DNA of 64,000 bases from Clostridium omnivorum (GCF_026012015.1 NZ_BRXR01000001.1:2815501-2879500), one strand, 5' to 3'; positions 29,175-37,827 are shown, counted from the first letter of the stretch. The notes: a model not told the origin generated them from the letters alone. A program made the numbers and translations.

Positions 29175-29444
29175 TCACTTAATAGTAATGTAGTTTTGAA
29201 TACTAAGATGAAACAGTGAATTATCAGCTAGGGTAATATTTTCCGACAATAATGTCGGGAATATTGCTAAAGTTAGGTATATGACGACAGTAATTATAAG
29301 GAATATTTAAGTTATATGAAATCCTTTTAATGATAAATAGTAAACTGGGATTTTATAGAGAAGATATTAAGATTATGGAATTTAAGTTAGAAGTTTAATT
29401 GACTGATACAAAAATACATAAGATGTTTTATGGAGGAACATTAA

Positions 29445-29867
29445 ATGGTTGATGACTTTGTTTTAAAGTATATAAAAATCTTTATTGGAATAATAATTAT
29501 ATTACTTTTTGCACCATTTATATATGCGTTCATAGTAGGTACCATTTCTATTTTGAACTTTGGACAAATATTCATTTTCTTATTAATTGGAGCTGGAATG
29601 ATTGGCTTTGTTTTAGGAATACAGCTTGTTAATCCATGGTCCAGACCTAAGTTCTTAAAATGGGGATGCAATTTCTTCATTCTTCTTGGAACATTAGCCT
29701 TTTTAATGTTCTATACTTTACAATTTTCATTAATACTGAATAGGACGCTAATACAAGACATTAAGCAATTTAAAACTTTAATGGCTGGTATAGAGGTACT
29801 AATTGGAGAAATAACTATGAGTTTTTATATTAAACAGGTTGTGAAAAAAAGAGATAAAAAAAGATAA
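29445..29867 (+). CDS. Small membrane protein, cassette gene
   Basis: 140 residues, ATG 29445 with TGGAGGA upstream. Three or four hydrophobic segments (IFIGIIIILLFAPFIYAFIV, IFIFLLIGAGMIGFVLGIQL, FFILLGTLAFLMFYTLQFSL) and a Lys/Arg-rich end. No family recognised. It lies between insertion point 29311 and attC-like site 2. Confidence 0.75.
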   Translation: MVDDFVLKYIKIFIGIIIILLFAPFIYAFIVGTISILNFGQIFIFLLIGAGMIGFVLGIQLVNPWSRPKFLKWGCNFFILLGTLAFLMFYTLQFSLILNRTLIQDIKQFKTLMAGIEVLIGEITMSFYIKQVVKKRDKKR

Positions 29868-29956
29868 TATATACTAAATAATATGTACTTAAATATAGCA
29901 TTACTTTTGAAATATTGAGAATTTGATTAGTCCGTACTTTTGGTGGTATAGGACTT

Positions 29957-30086
29957 CATATAACAATGTATTCAAGTTCGCTTTGGCTAAACTAGGGTCA
30001 AGCCTCTGTAGTAGCCAAAAGCACATTCCTTCGTCAAGTCAGGTCTGGCTAGGTTCAGGAACGTCTTAAATGCGAAACTAAATGTG
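29957..30086 (+). repeat. attC-like site 2
   Basis: Left box CATATAAC (29957-29964) is the exact complement of GTTATATG starting the same cassette at 29311. The right end reads CTAAATGTG (30078-30086), a mutated GTTATGTG. The centre holds GCTTTGGCT / AGCCAAAAGC and GGTTCAGGAACGTCTT, shared with sites 7 and 10. Confidence 0.7.
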
Positions 30087-30103
30087 AAAAGAAGGTATTT
30101 TAA

Positions 30104-30730
30104 ATGAAAATAAGTAATTTTGAATTCCCTAAATTATTTTTGGACATGCATAATTTGGGATGGACTAAACCTGGCTCCGATTATGTTTGGTTTAATGATA
30201 TGGAGTGGTACTCATTTGATGAAATTCTTACATGGGAAGATAATAAAGAAAGTCATATTGTCAACTCACCATTTATTATTCCATTTGCGCATACTGGAGG
30301 CGGTGATGTTTGGGGATGGTATATTGAAGATATAAAAAATCCGATTGTTGTGCTTTGTTATCATGATGATACAATTGGCAAAGTATATGCTCAAAATTTT
30401 GAGGAAGCCTTATTCAGGCATATACTAGAATTTGTATCAGAAAGTAATTTCTATGCTTTAAGAGGTGAAAGTTATCAAATAGACTGTGAAAGTGCGAAAA
30501 GATATATTTTGGAATGGAGAAACAAATTTGGTCAATATTTTAATCCTGAGTGGAATAAAGAAATAGAGAAAATATTATCTTTAAATCTAAAAAATTATAA
30601 GGATATACGCTTGCCAAGGGTTAACTTAGAATATGAAGTATTCATAACACCGGAGGAAACAGAAAAGCTAATAAACAAGTATATAATGTTCGGCAAGATT
30701 GATACTGAAGTTGTTTGGGATATTGAATAA
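30104..30730 (+). CDS. SMI1/KNR4-like (SUKH-type) protein, cassette gene
   Basis: 208 residues, ATG 30104 with GAAGG upstream. The segment FIIPFAHTGGGDVWGWY near residue 65 is the SUKH pattern of a core strand plus Gly-rich turn, but the protein is divergent. Soluble. Ends 40 bases before attC-like site 3. Confidence 0.65.
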   Translation: MKISNFEFPKLFLDMHNLGWTKPGSDYVWFNDMEWYSFDEILTWEDNKESHIVNSPFIIPFAHTGGGDVWGWYIEDIKNPIVVLCYHDDTIGKVYAQNFEEALFRHILEFVSESNFYALRGESYQIDCESAKRYILEWRNKFGQYFNPEWNKEIEKILSLNLKNYKDIRLPRVNLEYEVFITPEETEKLINKYIMFGKIDTEVVWDIE

Positions 30731-30770
30731 TAACACAAGTTAAATATAGTAGTTTGGAACGGCAGAGCTT

Positions 30771-30884
30771 CACATAACAAAATGTTCAAGTTTGCTTTGC
30801 ATGAGAAGACTGCAAAGCACACCTGCGAAGCCAAGAGAAGAGCGCTCTAAGCTTCTAGGCGCCTTGAATAAGAGACGTTATGCG
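30771..30884 (+). repeat. attC-like site 3
   Basis: Left box CACATAAC, right box GTTATGCG (30877-30884). The left box complements the TGTG end of the mutated box (CTAAATGTG) that starts this cassette. Arms GCTTTGCATG / TGCAAAGC and GCGAAGCC / GGCGCC are clear. The long reading frame through this site into the next gene is fortuitous. Confidence 0.8.
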
Positions 30885-30908
30885 AAATTATTTACGGAGG
30901 GTAAAATT

Positions 30909-31532
30909 ATGGGAAAGTTATTTTTACAGGAACTATTAGACGAAATAATAAAAGAAACAATTACCCCTGAATTAAAAAAAAGCGGATTCAAAAAGTTAGC
31001 CAGAAATTACTATAAAGGTTTTGAACATTTTGGATTATGCTTTAATATTCAATCTAGTCATTATAATTATGAAGAGGAAATCAAATTTACATTTAATACT
31101 GGAATATTTGTTCCGGATTTATATGTAATTTATTATAATTGTGAACTCCCTAAGTTTCCAAAAGAATATGAATGTTTCAATCGTAGAAGAATTGGAGAAC
31201 TAATGAATTCATCTGATTACTGGTATACAATCTCAGCAAACACAAATTTTGAAGCATTAAAGAATCAAATTAAGGCTCATTTCGATGAGTTTATACATCC
31301 GTATTTTTTAAAGTTTAATAAAGATAAGGACATAATTGATTTATACTACTCGAAAACATATTCGAAAGCCCCTTATGACTATGCATTTCTATCAGGATTT
31401 ATTATATTATATGGAAATCATAAGCATGGAGAACAGTTATTGCGTGAGCATTATGGCAACATTACAAATGACGCATATAGGGAAACAATAAGAAGATATT
31501 CAAATAAGCTAGGGATTTTCATTGAGATATAA
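30909..31532 (+). CDS. DUF4304-family protein, cassette gene
   Basis: 207 residues from ATG 30909, which has ACGGAGGG upstream; starts farther left lie inside the attC-like site. LKKSGFKKLARNYYKGFEHFG and the FNIQSSHYN segment near the N-terminus match the DUF4304 pattern, a family of soluble proteins of unknown function often found among immunity proteins. The ribosome site lies only about 15 bases after the cassette core box. Confidence 0.8.
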   Translation: MGKLFLQELLDEIIKETITPELKKSGFKKLARNYYKGFEHFGLCFNIQSSHYNYEEEIKFTFNTGIFVPDLYVIYYNCELPKFPKEYECFNRRRIGELMNSSDYWYTISANTNFEALKNQIKAHFDEFIHPYFLKFNKDKDIIDLYYSKTYSKAPYDYAFLSGFIILYGNHKHGEQLLREHYGNITNDAYRETIRRYSNKLGIFIEI

Positions 31533-31539
31533 TATACTT

Positions 31540-31637
31540 CGCATAGCAAAATACTCCCATTCGCTTCGCACATTTGCAAGCCTAAGATAAGAGCTATCTA
31601 GGTCTGGCAAACGTCAGGAGTATGGAACGTTATACAT
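31540..31637 (+). repeat. attC-like site 4
   Basis: Left box CGCATAGC differs by one base from the complement of GTTATGCG that starts this cassette (30877). Right box GTTATACAT (31629-31637). Inside: TCGCTTCGCAC, AAGCCTAAG, GGCAAACGTC and AGGAGTATGGAAC. Confidence 0.75.
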
Positions 31638-31736
31638 AATTTTTATAGACAGAGTGATAATCCTGAATTTTTTGATTAAGGTTTTATGGTTGCGTAGATA
31701 AAGTTTATTACTAAATAATTTAAGGGAGATGATTCT

Positions 31737-32078
31737 ATGTTACTATTTCGTCCAGTTGGAAAGGCAGAGTTGGATTTAATTGAAAAGACTAATTATACTG
31801 CATTTCCTCCAAGATTACCTCAGCAACCTATTTTCTATCCAGTTCTCAATCAAAAATATGCCGAGGAAATAGCCCAAAGGTGGAATATGCAGGATGTAAA
31901 TTCTCAATATAGAGGTTTTGTTCTAAAGTTTGAAGTTGATGATACATATATATCAAAATTTGAAGTACAAACTGTGGGTAATAGTTATCATCAAGAATTA
32001 TGGATACCAGCAGAGGAATTAGAAAACTTCAATAAGTATATTAAAGGAAAAATCGAGGTTGTCAAAGTATTTGAATAG
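31737..32078 (+). CDS. 'ADP-ribosylation/crystallin J1'-type small protein
   Basis: 113 residues, ATG 31737 with AAGGGAG upstream. LFRPVGKAELDLIEKTNY, FPPRLPQQPIFYPVLN and ELWIPAEELENFN are the hallmark segments of the small proteins annotated as ADP-ribosylation/crystallin J1, whose function is unknown. The family is mostly known to me from Proteobacteria, so its presence here fits horizontal movement as a cassette. Confidence 0.8.
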   Translation: MLLFRPVGKAELDLIEKTNYTAFPPRLPQQPIFYPVLNQKYAEEIAQRWNMQDVNSQYRGFVLKFEVDDTYISKFEVQTVGNSYHQELWIPAEELENFNKYIKGKIEVVKVFE

Positions 32079-32192
32079 GGATTTTTATATATTTCTTCTA
32101 CTCAAAAGCTAACTGCGATATTCACTTACTATTTAATTAATTGAAATTGATTTGGGTTAGTTTGATTAAGATCAGAGTGTAGCGGTTAAAAC

Positions 32193-32353
32193 TACGTATA
32201 ACAATATGTTCAAATCCGCTTTTCATAGAAAGACTGCAAAGCACATCCGCGAGCTAACCGAGCCGGATTTAGAAAAACTAACATAAGAGCTATGTAATCC
32301 TTTCTAAATTCCTGTAACACTGGCAAACGTCTTGAACAAGAAAAGTTATACGC
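32193..32353 (+). repeat. attC-like site 5
   Basis: Left box TACGTATAAC complements GTTATACATA at the cassette start (31629) in nine of ten positions. Right box GTTATACGC (32345-32353). It is longer than most: a central insertion carries AGAGCTATGTAATCC. The outer arms TGTTCAAA / CTTGAACA remain. Confidence 0.78.
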
Positions 32354-32520
32354 AACTTTATTGACAGAAAACAATTGGTTGGAGTTTTTTAAATTTAAGT
32401 TTATTCATGGGGAATTGAAGATAATGTTCGTTAGGAATAAAGTTTATAAAATGATAAAGAAATATAAGATATATTACTCAAGAAAATGTAACACTAATTG
32501 CTATATTTGAGGAGGTTAAA

Positions 32521-33003
32521 ATGGGAAATATAGAAAACAAAATAATTATGGATGAAAATGAGTTTTGGAATATAATATCAATATTTGATTGGAAATATAT
32601 AGGTAATGATGATAAAGTTCTTAAAAGGGCTATCAATTATTTGGCTAAAAAGTCAAATGACGATATACACAAATTTTATGAAATACTTTCACAACTACTC
32701 TACGATTTAGATGGAATTGAATATGCAAAGAATATCGGTGAGGACTCATATATTGATGAGAATAGCTATTTTTCAGTGGATTGGTTTCTGTATGTAAGAT
32801 GTGCTGTAGTTGCAAACGGCAGTACCTATTATTATGAAGTTCTAAATAACCCCAAGAAAATGCCAAAAGATATGGAATTTGAGTCATTGCTATATATTGC
32901 ACATGAGTCTTATAATAAGAAAAACAATGATGAATTTGATTATGTACCAGAATATGATTTTGAAACATTTAGCAACAAGGAAAAATGGCTGCAAAGAGTG
33001 TAA
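32521..33003 (+). CDS. DUF4240-family protein, cassette gene
   Basis: 160 residues, ATG 32521 preceded by GAGGAGG. MDENEFWNIISI near the start and YEILSQLLYDLDG, then YVRCAVVANGSTYYYEVL, are the DUF4240 layout (helical start, then strand with VANG). Function unknown; the family is common near polymorphic toxin immunity genes. Confidence 0.8.
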   Translation: MGNIENKIIMDENEFWNIISIFDWKYIGNDDKVLKRAINYLAKKSNDDIHKFYEILSQLLYDLDGIEYAKNIGEDSYIDENSYFSVDWFLYVRCAVVANGSTYYYEVLNNPKKMPKDMEFESLLYIAHESYNKKNNDEFDYVPEYDFETFSNKEKWLQRV

Positions 33004-33089
33004 TTACTTTTTTATTAAGCGGTTTCTTATTGTGTAAATTAAATTTGAGTTCTTGAATGGATTCAGCTCAAAGTGCAGAGGCTAAAGCA

Positions 33090-33206
33090 GCGTATAATAA
33101 AAAATCCCCGTGCAGCTTGGCTTGAAAAAACAGCCAAGCTGCACCTGAGAAGCTAAGAAAAGAGCTTTCTAAGCTGCTCGGTGTCGGGAATTAGAAACGT
33201 TAGGCG
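33090..33206 (+). repeat. attC-like site 6
   Basis: Left box GCGTATAAT complements GTTATACGC of the same cassette (32345) except the last base. Right box GTTAGGCG (33199-33206), the classical integron GTTAGGC core. The central stem GCAGCTTGGCTTG / CAGCCAAGCTGC is nearly perfect. Confidence 0.82.
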
Positions 33207-33335
33207 TAATTTTAGATTAACAAATTAACATCTTAAAAGTTTATATTAGATTTTATTAAATACGAAATTGCAAGGTATCGTAAAATAGAAACAATTTATA
33301 ATTGTAAAATTAATAAATGGTTAGGGAGAGAACAT

Positions 33336-33839
33336 ATGATAAGAAATACCGCTGAGTATAAGTTCCGATTAGCTGAACGAGAAGATGACAAGAATATTTT
33401 GAAGGTATATAAGAGCATTATAGGAACACAGGGATGCACATGGGATGAAGATTATCCTTCAATGGAATGGATAATATTAGATATAAAAATGAAGTCTCTT
33501 TATTGTTTGACCAACGACAAAGGTGAAATCTTAGCTGTGGCAACGGCTGGTCCCCTAAATGAATTAATAGATTTAACATGGGATCAAAGAATGACAAAAC
33601 CTTGTGAGTTAGCGAGAATAGGGGTTCTTCCTTCACTTCAGAATAGAGGGATTGCCTCAAGATTATTAAATGCGGTAATTGAGGATTGTAAAAGTAGAGG
33701 ATATAATGGCATGAGATTCCTGGTTAGTAAAACAAATTATAATGCTCAAATGCTATACAATAAATTTGCTTTTAAGAAAGTTGGAGAAGTTTTTAGATAT
33801 GGACATGATTATTGCTCTTATTATAAACTATTCAATTAA
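33336..33839 (+). CDS. GNAT-family N-acetyltransferase, cassette gene
   Basis: 167 residues, ATG 33336 with AGGGAGAG upstream. The acetyl-CoA-binding motif A is ARIGVLPSLQNRGIASRLL near residue 90 (V-x-x-x-x-R/Q-x-x-G-x-A), followed by NYNAQMLYNKFAFKKVGE. Substrate unknown. It sits between attC-like sites 6 and 7, the pair with the best matching boundaries. Confidence 0.88.
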   Translation: MIRNTAEYKFRLAEREDDKNILKVYKSIIGTQGCTWDEDYPSMEWIILDIKMKSLYCLTNDKGEILAVATAGPLNELIDLTWDQRMTKPCELARIGVLPSLQNRGIASRLLNAVIEDCKSRGYNGMRFLVSKTNYNAQMLYNKFAFKKVGEVFRYGHDYCSYYKLFN

Positions 33840-33960
33840 CAAGCAATATAATGAAAACTATGAGCATAGTCTATAGATTATCTAATGTACATTTTTCTTA
33901 TATTACGAAATAATTTTTAATAGACTTTATTAGCCTTAGCTTTAAGTGTGGTTGCAAAAC

Positions 33961-34157
33961 TACGCCTAACAAATCACTCAAGTTTGCTTTGGCTCAAAGG
34001 CAGTTAAGACAAGCGGTTTGATTAGCTAGAGACCACTATCAAAGTCTAGCAATAATTTATGTGCCGCCAAAGCACTTTCCTTCACCGGGCAAACGCAGCC
34101 ATGGGGTACTCCTCTAGGGTCCGGTTCAGGAACGTCTTGAGTGCGAAACGTTATGTG
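33961..34157 (+). repeat. attC-like site 7
   Basis: Left end TACGCCTAAC is the exact ten-base complement of GTTAGGCGTA that starts the cassette at 33199. Right box GTTATGTG (34150-34157). Around 197 bp, among the longest, with arms CTCAAG / CTTGAG and GCTTTGGCTC / GCCAAAGC and an extra central part. Confidence 0.85.
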
Positions 34158-34231
34158 ACATTTTAAATCTATAAAGTTTGTTTACACATAACATTTTTTT
34201 AAAATTACAAAGCATAGAGGCGCATTTTTTT

Positions 34232-34873
34232 CTAATGTGTAAAACTAATTAAACTAGCTTCTGTCAGTAATGTTCGGTTTCTAGTGGCTGGACTGTTTAG
34301 CATATGCCATGCGGTATATTGCTCTGCATATAGAATATTTGCAGTGGACATACAGTCCACTGGAACAATAACATTATAGCCGTGGAAAGCAGCACTAGCA
34401 GTTGTATGAAGTACTGCACCATTAGCTGCGAAGCCTGTAACTATAACAGTTTTAATATCTTTTTCTCGAAGTGTTTCGTCTAGGTTAGTCTCGTAAAACT
34501 TATCTACGTTTGATTTTACAATAGGATCACCTGGTAAAGGGGTTAGCTGCCTGACAATATCTTGAGGATTTCCATTATGTGTAAGACTATAGATAACAAG
34601 CATACCATTATTTCGAGCTTTAGTAAGTAAATTGGAAATATTAGTGATAGAAGCTATACAGCGTGGACTTTTACATATAGACATCTCCATATCTAAAATC
34701 AATAGTGCAGTGGTATTGGAATCAGCCTTTACGGATTTTAGCACAGGTGCAGGAGGTGGAGAGACTGTATTCCATAAATCGATTATAGTTCCATTGACCT
34801 GTTCTCTATAGTTAGAGTAACAATTGTCTGGGGATTCAAAGTATATGCCATGTATTGGGCAAAAATATAACAT
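34232..34873 (-). CDS. Isochorismatase-like hydrolase lacking the catalytic Cys
   Basis: 213 residues on the minus strand; ATG at 34873 with AGGAGG seven bases upstream. ALLILDMEM carries the first Asp of the isochorismatase fold. At the usual nucleophile position the family has NGCV, but here the text is VTGFAANGAVLHTTASA, with Ala instead of Cys, so cysteine-hydrolase activity is unlikely. A Cys-rich 25-residue start (CPIHG...CYSN) is unusual. It is the only cassette gene facing against the array. Confidence 0.8.
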   Translation of the reverse strand: MLYFCPIHGIYFESPDNCYSNYREQVNGTIIDLWNTVSPPPAPVLKSVKADSNTTALLILDMEMSICKSPRCIASITNISNLLTKARNNGMLVIYSLTHNGNPQDIVRQLTPLPGDPIVKSNVDKFYETNLDETLREKDIKTVIVTGFAANGAVLHTTASAAFHGYNVIVPVDCMSTANILYAEQYTAWHMLNSPATRNRTLLTEASLISFTH

Positions 34874-34950
34874 AGTATTCCTCCTACTATATTTTCATAT
34901 CATTTATATTATGAAATTCTGAGGGGAAGGTGCTCAGTATTTGCATTTTA

Positions 34951-35068
34951 AGTTAACTCGAAATATTTCCGTTCAGCTTGGCTTGAAAAGATAGCCAAAC
35001 TATACCTGAGAAGCTAAGAAAAGAGCTTTCTAAGATTCTCAGCATCGAAAATTAGAGGTGTTATATGA
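34951..35068 (+). repeat. attC-like site 8
   Basis: Right box GTTATATG (35060-35067). The left box is decayed (AGTTAAC at 34951). The centre TTCAGCTTGGCTTG / AGCCAAAC and GAAGCTAAGAAAAGAGC matches sites 6, 9 and 14 closely. Confidence 0.65.
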
Positions 35069-35222
35069 CATTTTAAATCTAGTAAAATCTATGTTTACGC
35101 ATAATATTTTTAGAAATATATTACCAGAGTAGAGGCACTATAGTAAGCAATTATAATGTCAAAATTTTTTATACAATAGCAAATAGTAATTATTATAAAA
35201 GAAATAAAGGGAGAAATGCATT

Positions 35223-35723
35223 ATGGATAGAAAAGCGTTGATTGAACAGAAAAAGAAGCAATTATATTTTAAGAATTTAATGAAGTCCATGAATGCAATA
35301 ACTACTATAGAAATCTATGAAAGTGGTTCTGAGAGAGATTTTTATAAAAAAGTTATCTCTTCTTATTATGAATTGTGGCAAAAAAGTAAGATAGAGCCAT
35401 ACAGTAAGTTGACATGTAATTCCGATGATATTCAATGTTATAAGTGGATTATAAATAAAGCACAATTAACATGTGAAAAAGAGTATATCTTTGTTAATTC
35501 TAGATATTGTGACGGTTATGCTAAAATTATCCTTAACGACTTATCAGAATCAGCATCCCAATTATGGTGCCATGATTGGACGCTCAATGATTTACAGGGT
35601 TCTCTTAAATATGGTTTTGGTAAAGGATTTTGTTTAATTGATTTATTAGATGAACAAGTAATTGATATTGGTTTAGTTAGTGATGACGAATATAATTATC
35701 AGCTTTGGCTATGGAATTATTGA
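35223..35723 (+). CDS. Hypothetical protein, cassette gene
   Basis: 166 residues, ATG 35223 with GGGAGAA upstream. The first 80 residues are helical and basic, the rest aromatic and acidic (LWCHDWTLNDLQ, YNYQLWLWNY at the end). Soluble. No family recognised; composition resembles small immunity-type proteins. Confidence 0.7.
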   Translation: MDRKALIEQKKKQLYFKNLMKSMNAITTIEIYESGSERDFYKKVISSYYELWQKSKIEPYSKLTCNSDDIQCYKWIINKAQLTCEKEYIFVNSRYCDGYAKIILNDLSESASQLWCHDWTLNDLQGSLKYGFGKGFCLIDLLDEQVIDIGLVSDDEYNYQLWLWNY

Positions 35724-35877
35724 ATCATGCTTATCGCTTAAAAATTTAATTTATGAAATTGAATAACTGAGGTATTGTCCGGTTTAGTTAATTGATATTC
35801 TTCTTATTTTAGAATTAATAGGAAAGAGACATAAACAGGAGGATGTTCCAGCACATAGACAGCAAAGATTTAAAATA

Positions 35878-35993
35878 TTATATAACAAGAAATTTCCGTT
35901 CAGCTTGGCTTGAAGAGATAGCCAAGCTACACCTACGAGCCTAAGCTGTATCGCGTTAAGGGTCTCGGAGTCTGGAGTACGAAACGTTATGTC
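35878..35993 (+). repeat. attC-like site 9
   Basis: Left box TTATATAAC complements GTTATATGA of the same cassette (35060) in eight of nine positions. Right box GTTATGTC (35986-35993). Central stem CAGCTTGGCTTG / AGCCAAGCTAC. Confidence 0.8.
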
Positions 35994-36021
35994 AAATTAT
36001 TATAAAGTGTGGAGGAGGAAG

Positions 36022-36642
36022 ATGGTGGAAACGGAAATTAAATTAGTTAAGGGAGTTTATATAAAAAAACTAGATGGAGTATATGAGTCTTATGTTATTG
36101 AAGATAAAGGCAAGTACCACCTATTTACGGTAAATGTAAGTGAAGAGAATTTTGAAATGTTTTTGAGTAAGGTTTGCGCTCAAATAAGAACTCCCGGATT
36201 CTTTGTGTTGGAGGTTCCAACCAATCTTGATGATGAGAAAAAGCTAAGAAAAAAGGATACAGATCCCTTTCATAGCGATGTTTACTACTTAGATGGGGGA
36301 AGCAATCAGGACTTTGAAAAAGTGTTAAACAGATATGGAGAGCTTTTAATAAATGATGGAGGCAGTAATTTTGGGTTTGGTTCACATCAAGGATATGATG
36401 AAATATTTGTACAAGAATATAAAGTAGTTAATATTTTTACTAATGAACCTGGGAAATATGAGTTAATACTTGAAGAAATGAAGATAGTTAAACAGAATAG
36501 CATAAAAACAATATGGGATAATATATCATCTGAATCACCAGGAGAAATTTCTTCTATTAAAATCAATAATGAAAGTATACATGATGCAATTGAGAATCTT
36601 AAAAAAGCTGGTTTGTACTTTTATGAGAGAAGGGAAAGATGA
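36022..36642 (+). CDS. Hypothetical protein, cassette gene
   Basis: 206 residues from ATG 36022, which has GGAGGAGG upstream; an earlier in-frame GTTATGT-derived start lies on the cassette core. The protein is soluble with a Gly/Asp-rich middle (YLDGGSNQDF, INDGGSNFGFGSHQG). It has no motif I know. The start is only 30 bases from the cassette boundary. Confidence 0.68.
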   Translation: MVETEIKLVKGVYIKKLDGVYESYVIEDKGKYHLFTVNVSEENFEMFLSKVCAQIRTPGFFVLEVPTNLDDEKKLRKKDTDPFHSDVYYLDGGSNQDFEKVLNRYGELLINDGGSNFGFGSHQGYDEIFVQEYKVVNIFTNEPGKYELILEEMKIVKQNSIKTIWDNISSESPGEISSIKINNESIHDAIENLKKAGLYFYERRER

Positions 36643-36648
36643 TTATAT

Positions 36649-36765
36649 CGCATAACAAAACATTTTATTCCTCTTTGACATGAAAAGATAGCCAAAGAAT
36701 ATTCCTTCACCAAGTCAAGCCTGGCTAAGGTTCAGGAATGTCTTGAATGTGGAACATTATATGAC
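36649..36765 (+). repeat. attC-like site 10
   Basis: Left box CGCATAAC; the cassette starts GTTATGTC, six of eight matching. Right end ATTATATGAC (36756-36765), a one-base variant of GTTATATGAC. Interior TTCCTTCACCAAGTCAAGCCTGGC is shared with sites 2 and 7. Confidence 0.72.
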
Positions 36766-36882
36766 ATTTTGGTCTGTTAGAGTTAATCTATACGCATTTA
36801 GTTTTGTTTTGGAAAGAAAGATATAATCACTAAAGTCAAGTAATTATAAATAGATATTTACAGAGAGTATTGGAGATATGAT

Positions 36883-37332
36883 ATGAAGGTTAAGAGTTAT
36901 TTTATCAAAAATTATATTGTCTCAATAATAAGTATTACAGTCATGTATGGGAGTGTTGTATATATTTCTATTTTAACAAAGCAGTTTGTAGGTGCTTTTG
37001 TGATAGCATTACTTGGATTAATGCTTTTAAATAGAAGAGTAATTCTTTATGAGGATAGATTGGTAATATTTCAACTATACAAAAAACTAAATATTAAATT
37101 TGATTCTATAAAAAGCTTTAAAGTTTCAGAATATAAGCTAATGCTCTCTAAAGTAGGCATACCTACGATATATGTTAAGTTGAAAGATAAAAAGAAAGAG
37201 GCATTTTTTTATTCATCATATCCAAGAGAATCAATTGAGGAAGTAATTGAATTTGCATTAAAAAAGAATAACACGATTTGTGTAGATTCAAATATTAAGG
37301 CCATATTGAAAAAAGAAGATATACAAACTTAA
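36883..37332 (+). CDS. Membrane-anchored PH-like domain protein, cassette gene
   Basis: 149 residues, ATG 36883 with TTGGAGA upstream. Two N-terminal membrane segments (IVSIISITVMYGSVVYISI and GAFVIALLGLMLLN) are followed by a beta-rich domain, with RVILYEDRLVIFQL and KFDSIKSFKV like bacterial PH/YcxB-type proteins. Function unknown. No clear attC-like site follows it. Confidence 0.7.
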   Translation: MKVKSYFIKNYIVSIISITVMYGSVVYISILTKQFVGAFVIALLGLMLLNRRVILYEDRLVIFQLYKKLNIKFDSIKSFKVSEYKLMLSKVGIPTIYVKLKDKKKEAFFYSSYPRESIEEVIEFALKKNNTICVDSNIKAILKKEDIQT

Positions 37333-37405
37333 ACAGAGTAATTTCTGCTAGCTTATAGTTTTGTTTATCTAAGATGTAATTGTAAAATATTGTATACTAT
37401 ATTAA

Positions 37406-37422
37406 GCTAACGCATAGTTAGC
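37406..37422. repeat. Short palindrome GCTAAC-GCATA-GTTAGC
   Basis: A perfect six-base inverted repeat with a five-base loop. It occupies the place where an attC-like site would be expected between two genes and consists of just a TAAC-type and a GTTAG-type box. It may be a collapsed site or an operator; TATACT just upstream (37391) could be a -10 for the following gene. Confidence 0.35.
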
Positions 37423-37452
37423 AATTTGAATAGAATATTAAGGAGGTACATT

Positions 37453-37827
37453 ATGAAAAGGTCATTGATGCAGATTTATGTAAAAGGGAGCAGGGAAGCT
37501 GTAGAACTTTATTTAAAAGCTTTCAACGCCACACTTGGCTTTAACGTAAAAAGCTCTGATGACACATTTTATCATTCAGAACTTGATATTTGTGGACATA
37601 CCCTAGCAGTATCTGAAGCGAATGATGGTATGAACAAAAGAATTACAGGCAACACAATGCAGTTTTGCCTTCATTATGGCGAAGGAAATGAGGAAAGTGT
37701 TAAACAGGCTTATGAAGTACTTAAAGAAGGTAGTCAAATTCTATTCCCATTAGGTCCTTGTGATTTTAGTCCATTGTGTGCAGATTTTATTGATAAATTT
37801 GGCGTTAGATGGTGCCTTTTTGTATAA
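37453..37827 (+). CDS. PhnB/VOC-like (glyoxalase fold) protein
   Basis: 124 residues from ATG 37453 with AGGAGG seven bases upstream. VKGSREAVELYLKAFNATLG at the start and the HYGEGNEESVKQAYEVL plus FIDKFGVRWCLFV segments are the PhnB/3-demethylubiquinone-like VOC layout. No metal-binding His/Glu set is obvious, so it may bind a ligand only. Confidence 0.82.
   Translation: MKRSLMQIYVKGSREAVELYLKAFNATLGFNVKSSDDTFYHSELDICGHTLAVSEANDGMNKRITGNTMQFCLHYGEGNEESVKQAYEVLKEGSQILFPLGPCDFSPLCADFIDKFGVRWCLFV

Larger units (their letters stand above)
29020..29318 (+). repeat. Leader module copy 2
   Basis: Same order as module 1 but longer after the promoter. It has a GTGAATTAT piece and a hairpin with CCGACA / TGTCGG around 29238-29260, then GGAATATTGCTAAAGTTAGG, and ends at the insertion point GTTATATG (29311-29318), identical to that of module 1. 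The post-promoter hairpin segment is also present in module 3. Confidence 0.75.

Noticed and set aside
30792-30908. Longer N-terminus for the DUF4304 gene
   Set aside because: These codons are the attC-like site 3 and its core; a clear ribosome site precedes ATG 30909.
28590-33206. Regularly placed repeats considered as a CRISPR array
   Set aside because: Units between repeats are gene-sized (about 0.7-1.2 kb), repeats are 100-200 bp and palindromic; no cas genes nearby.
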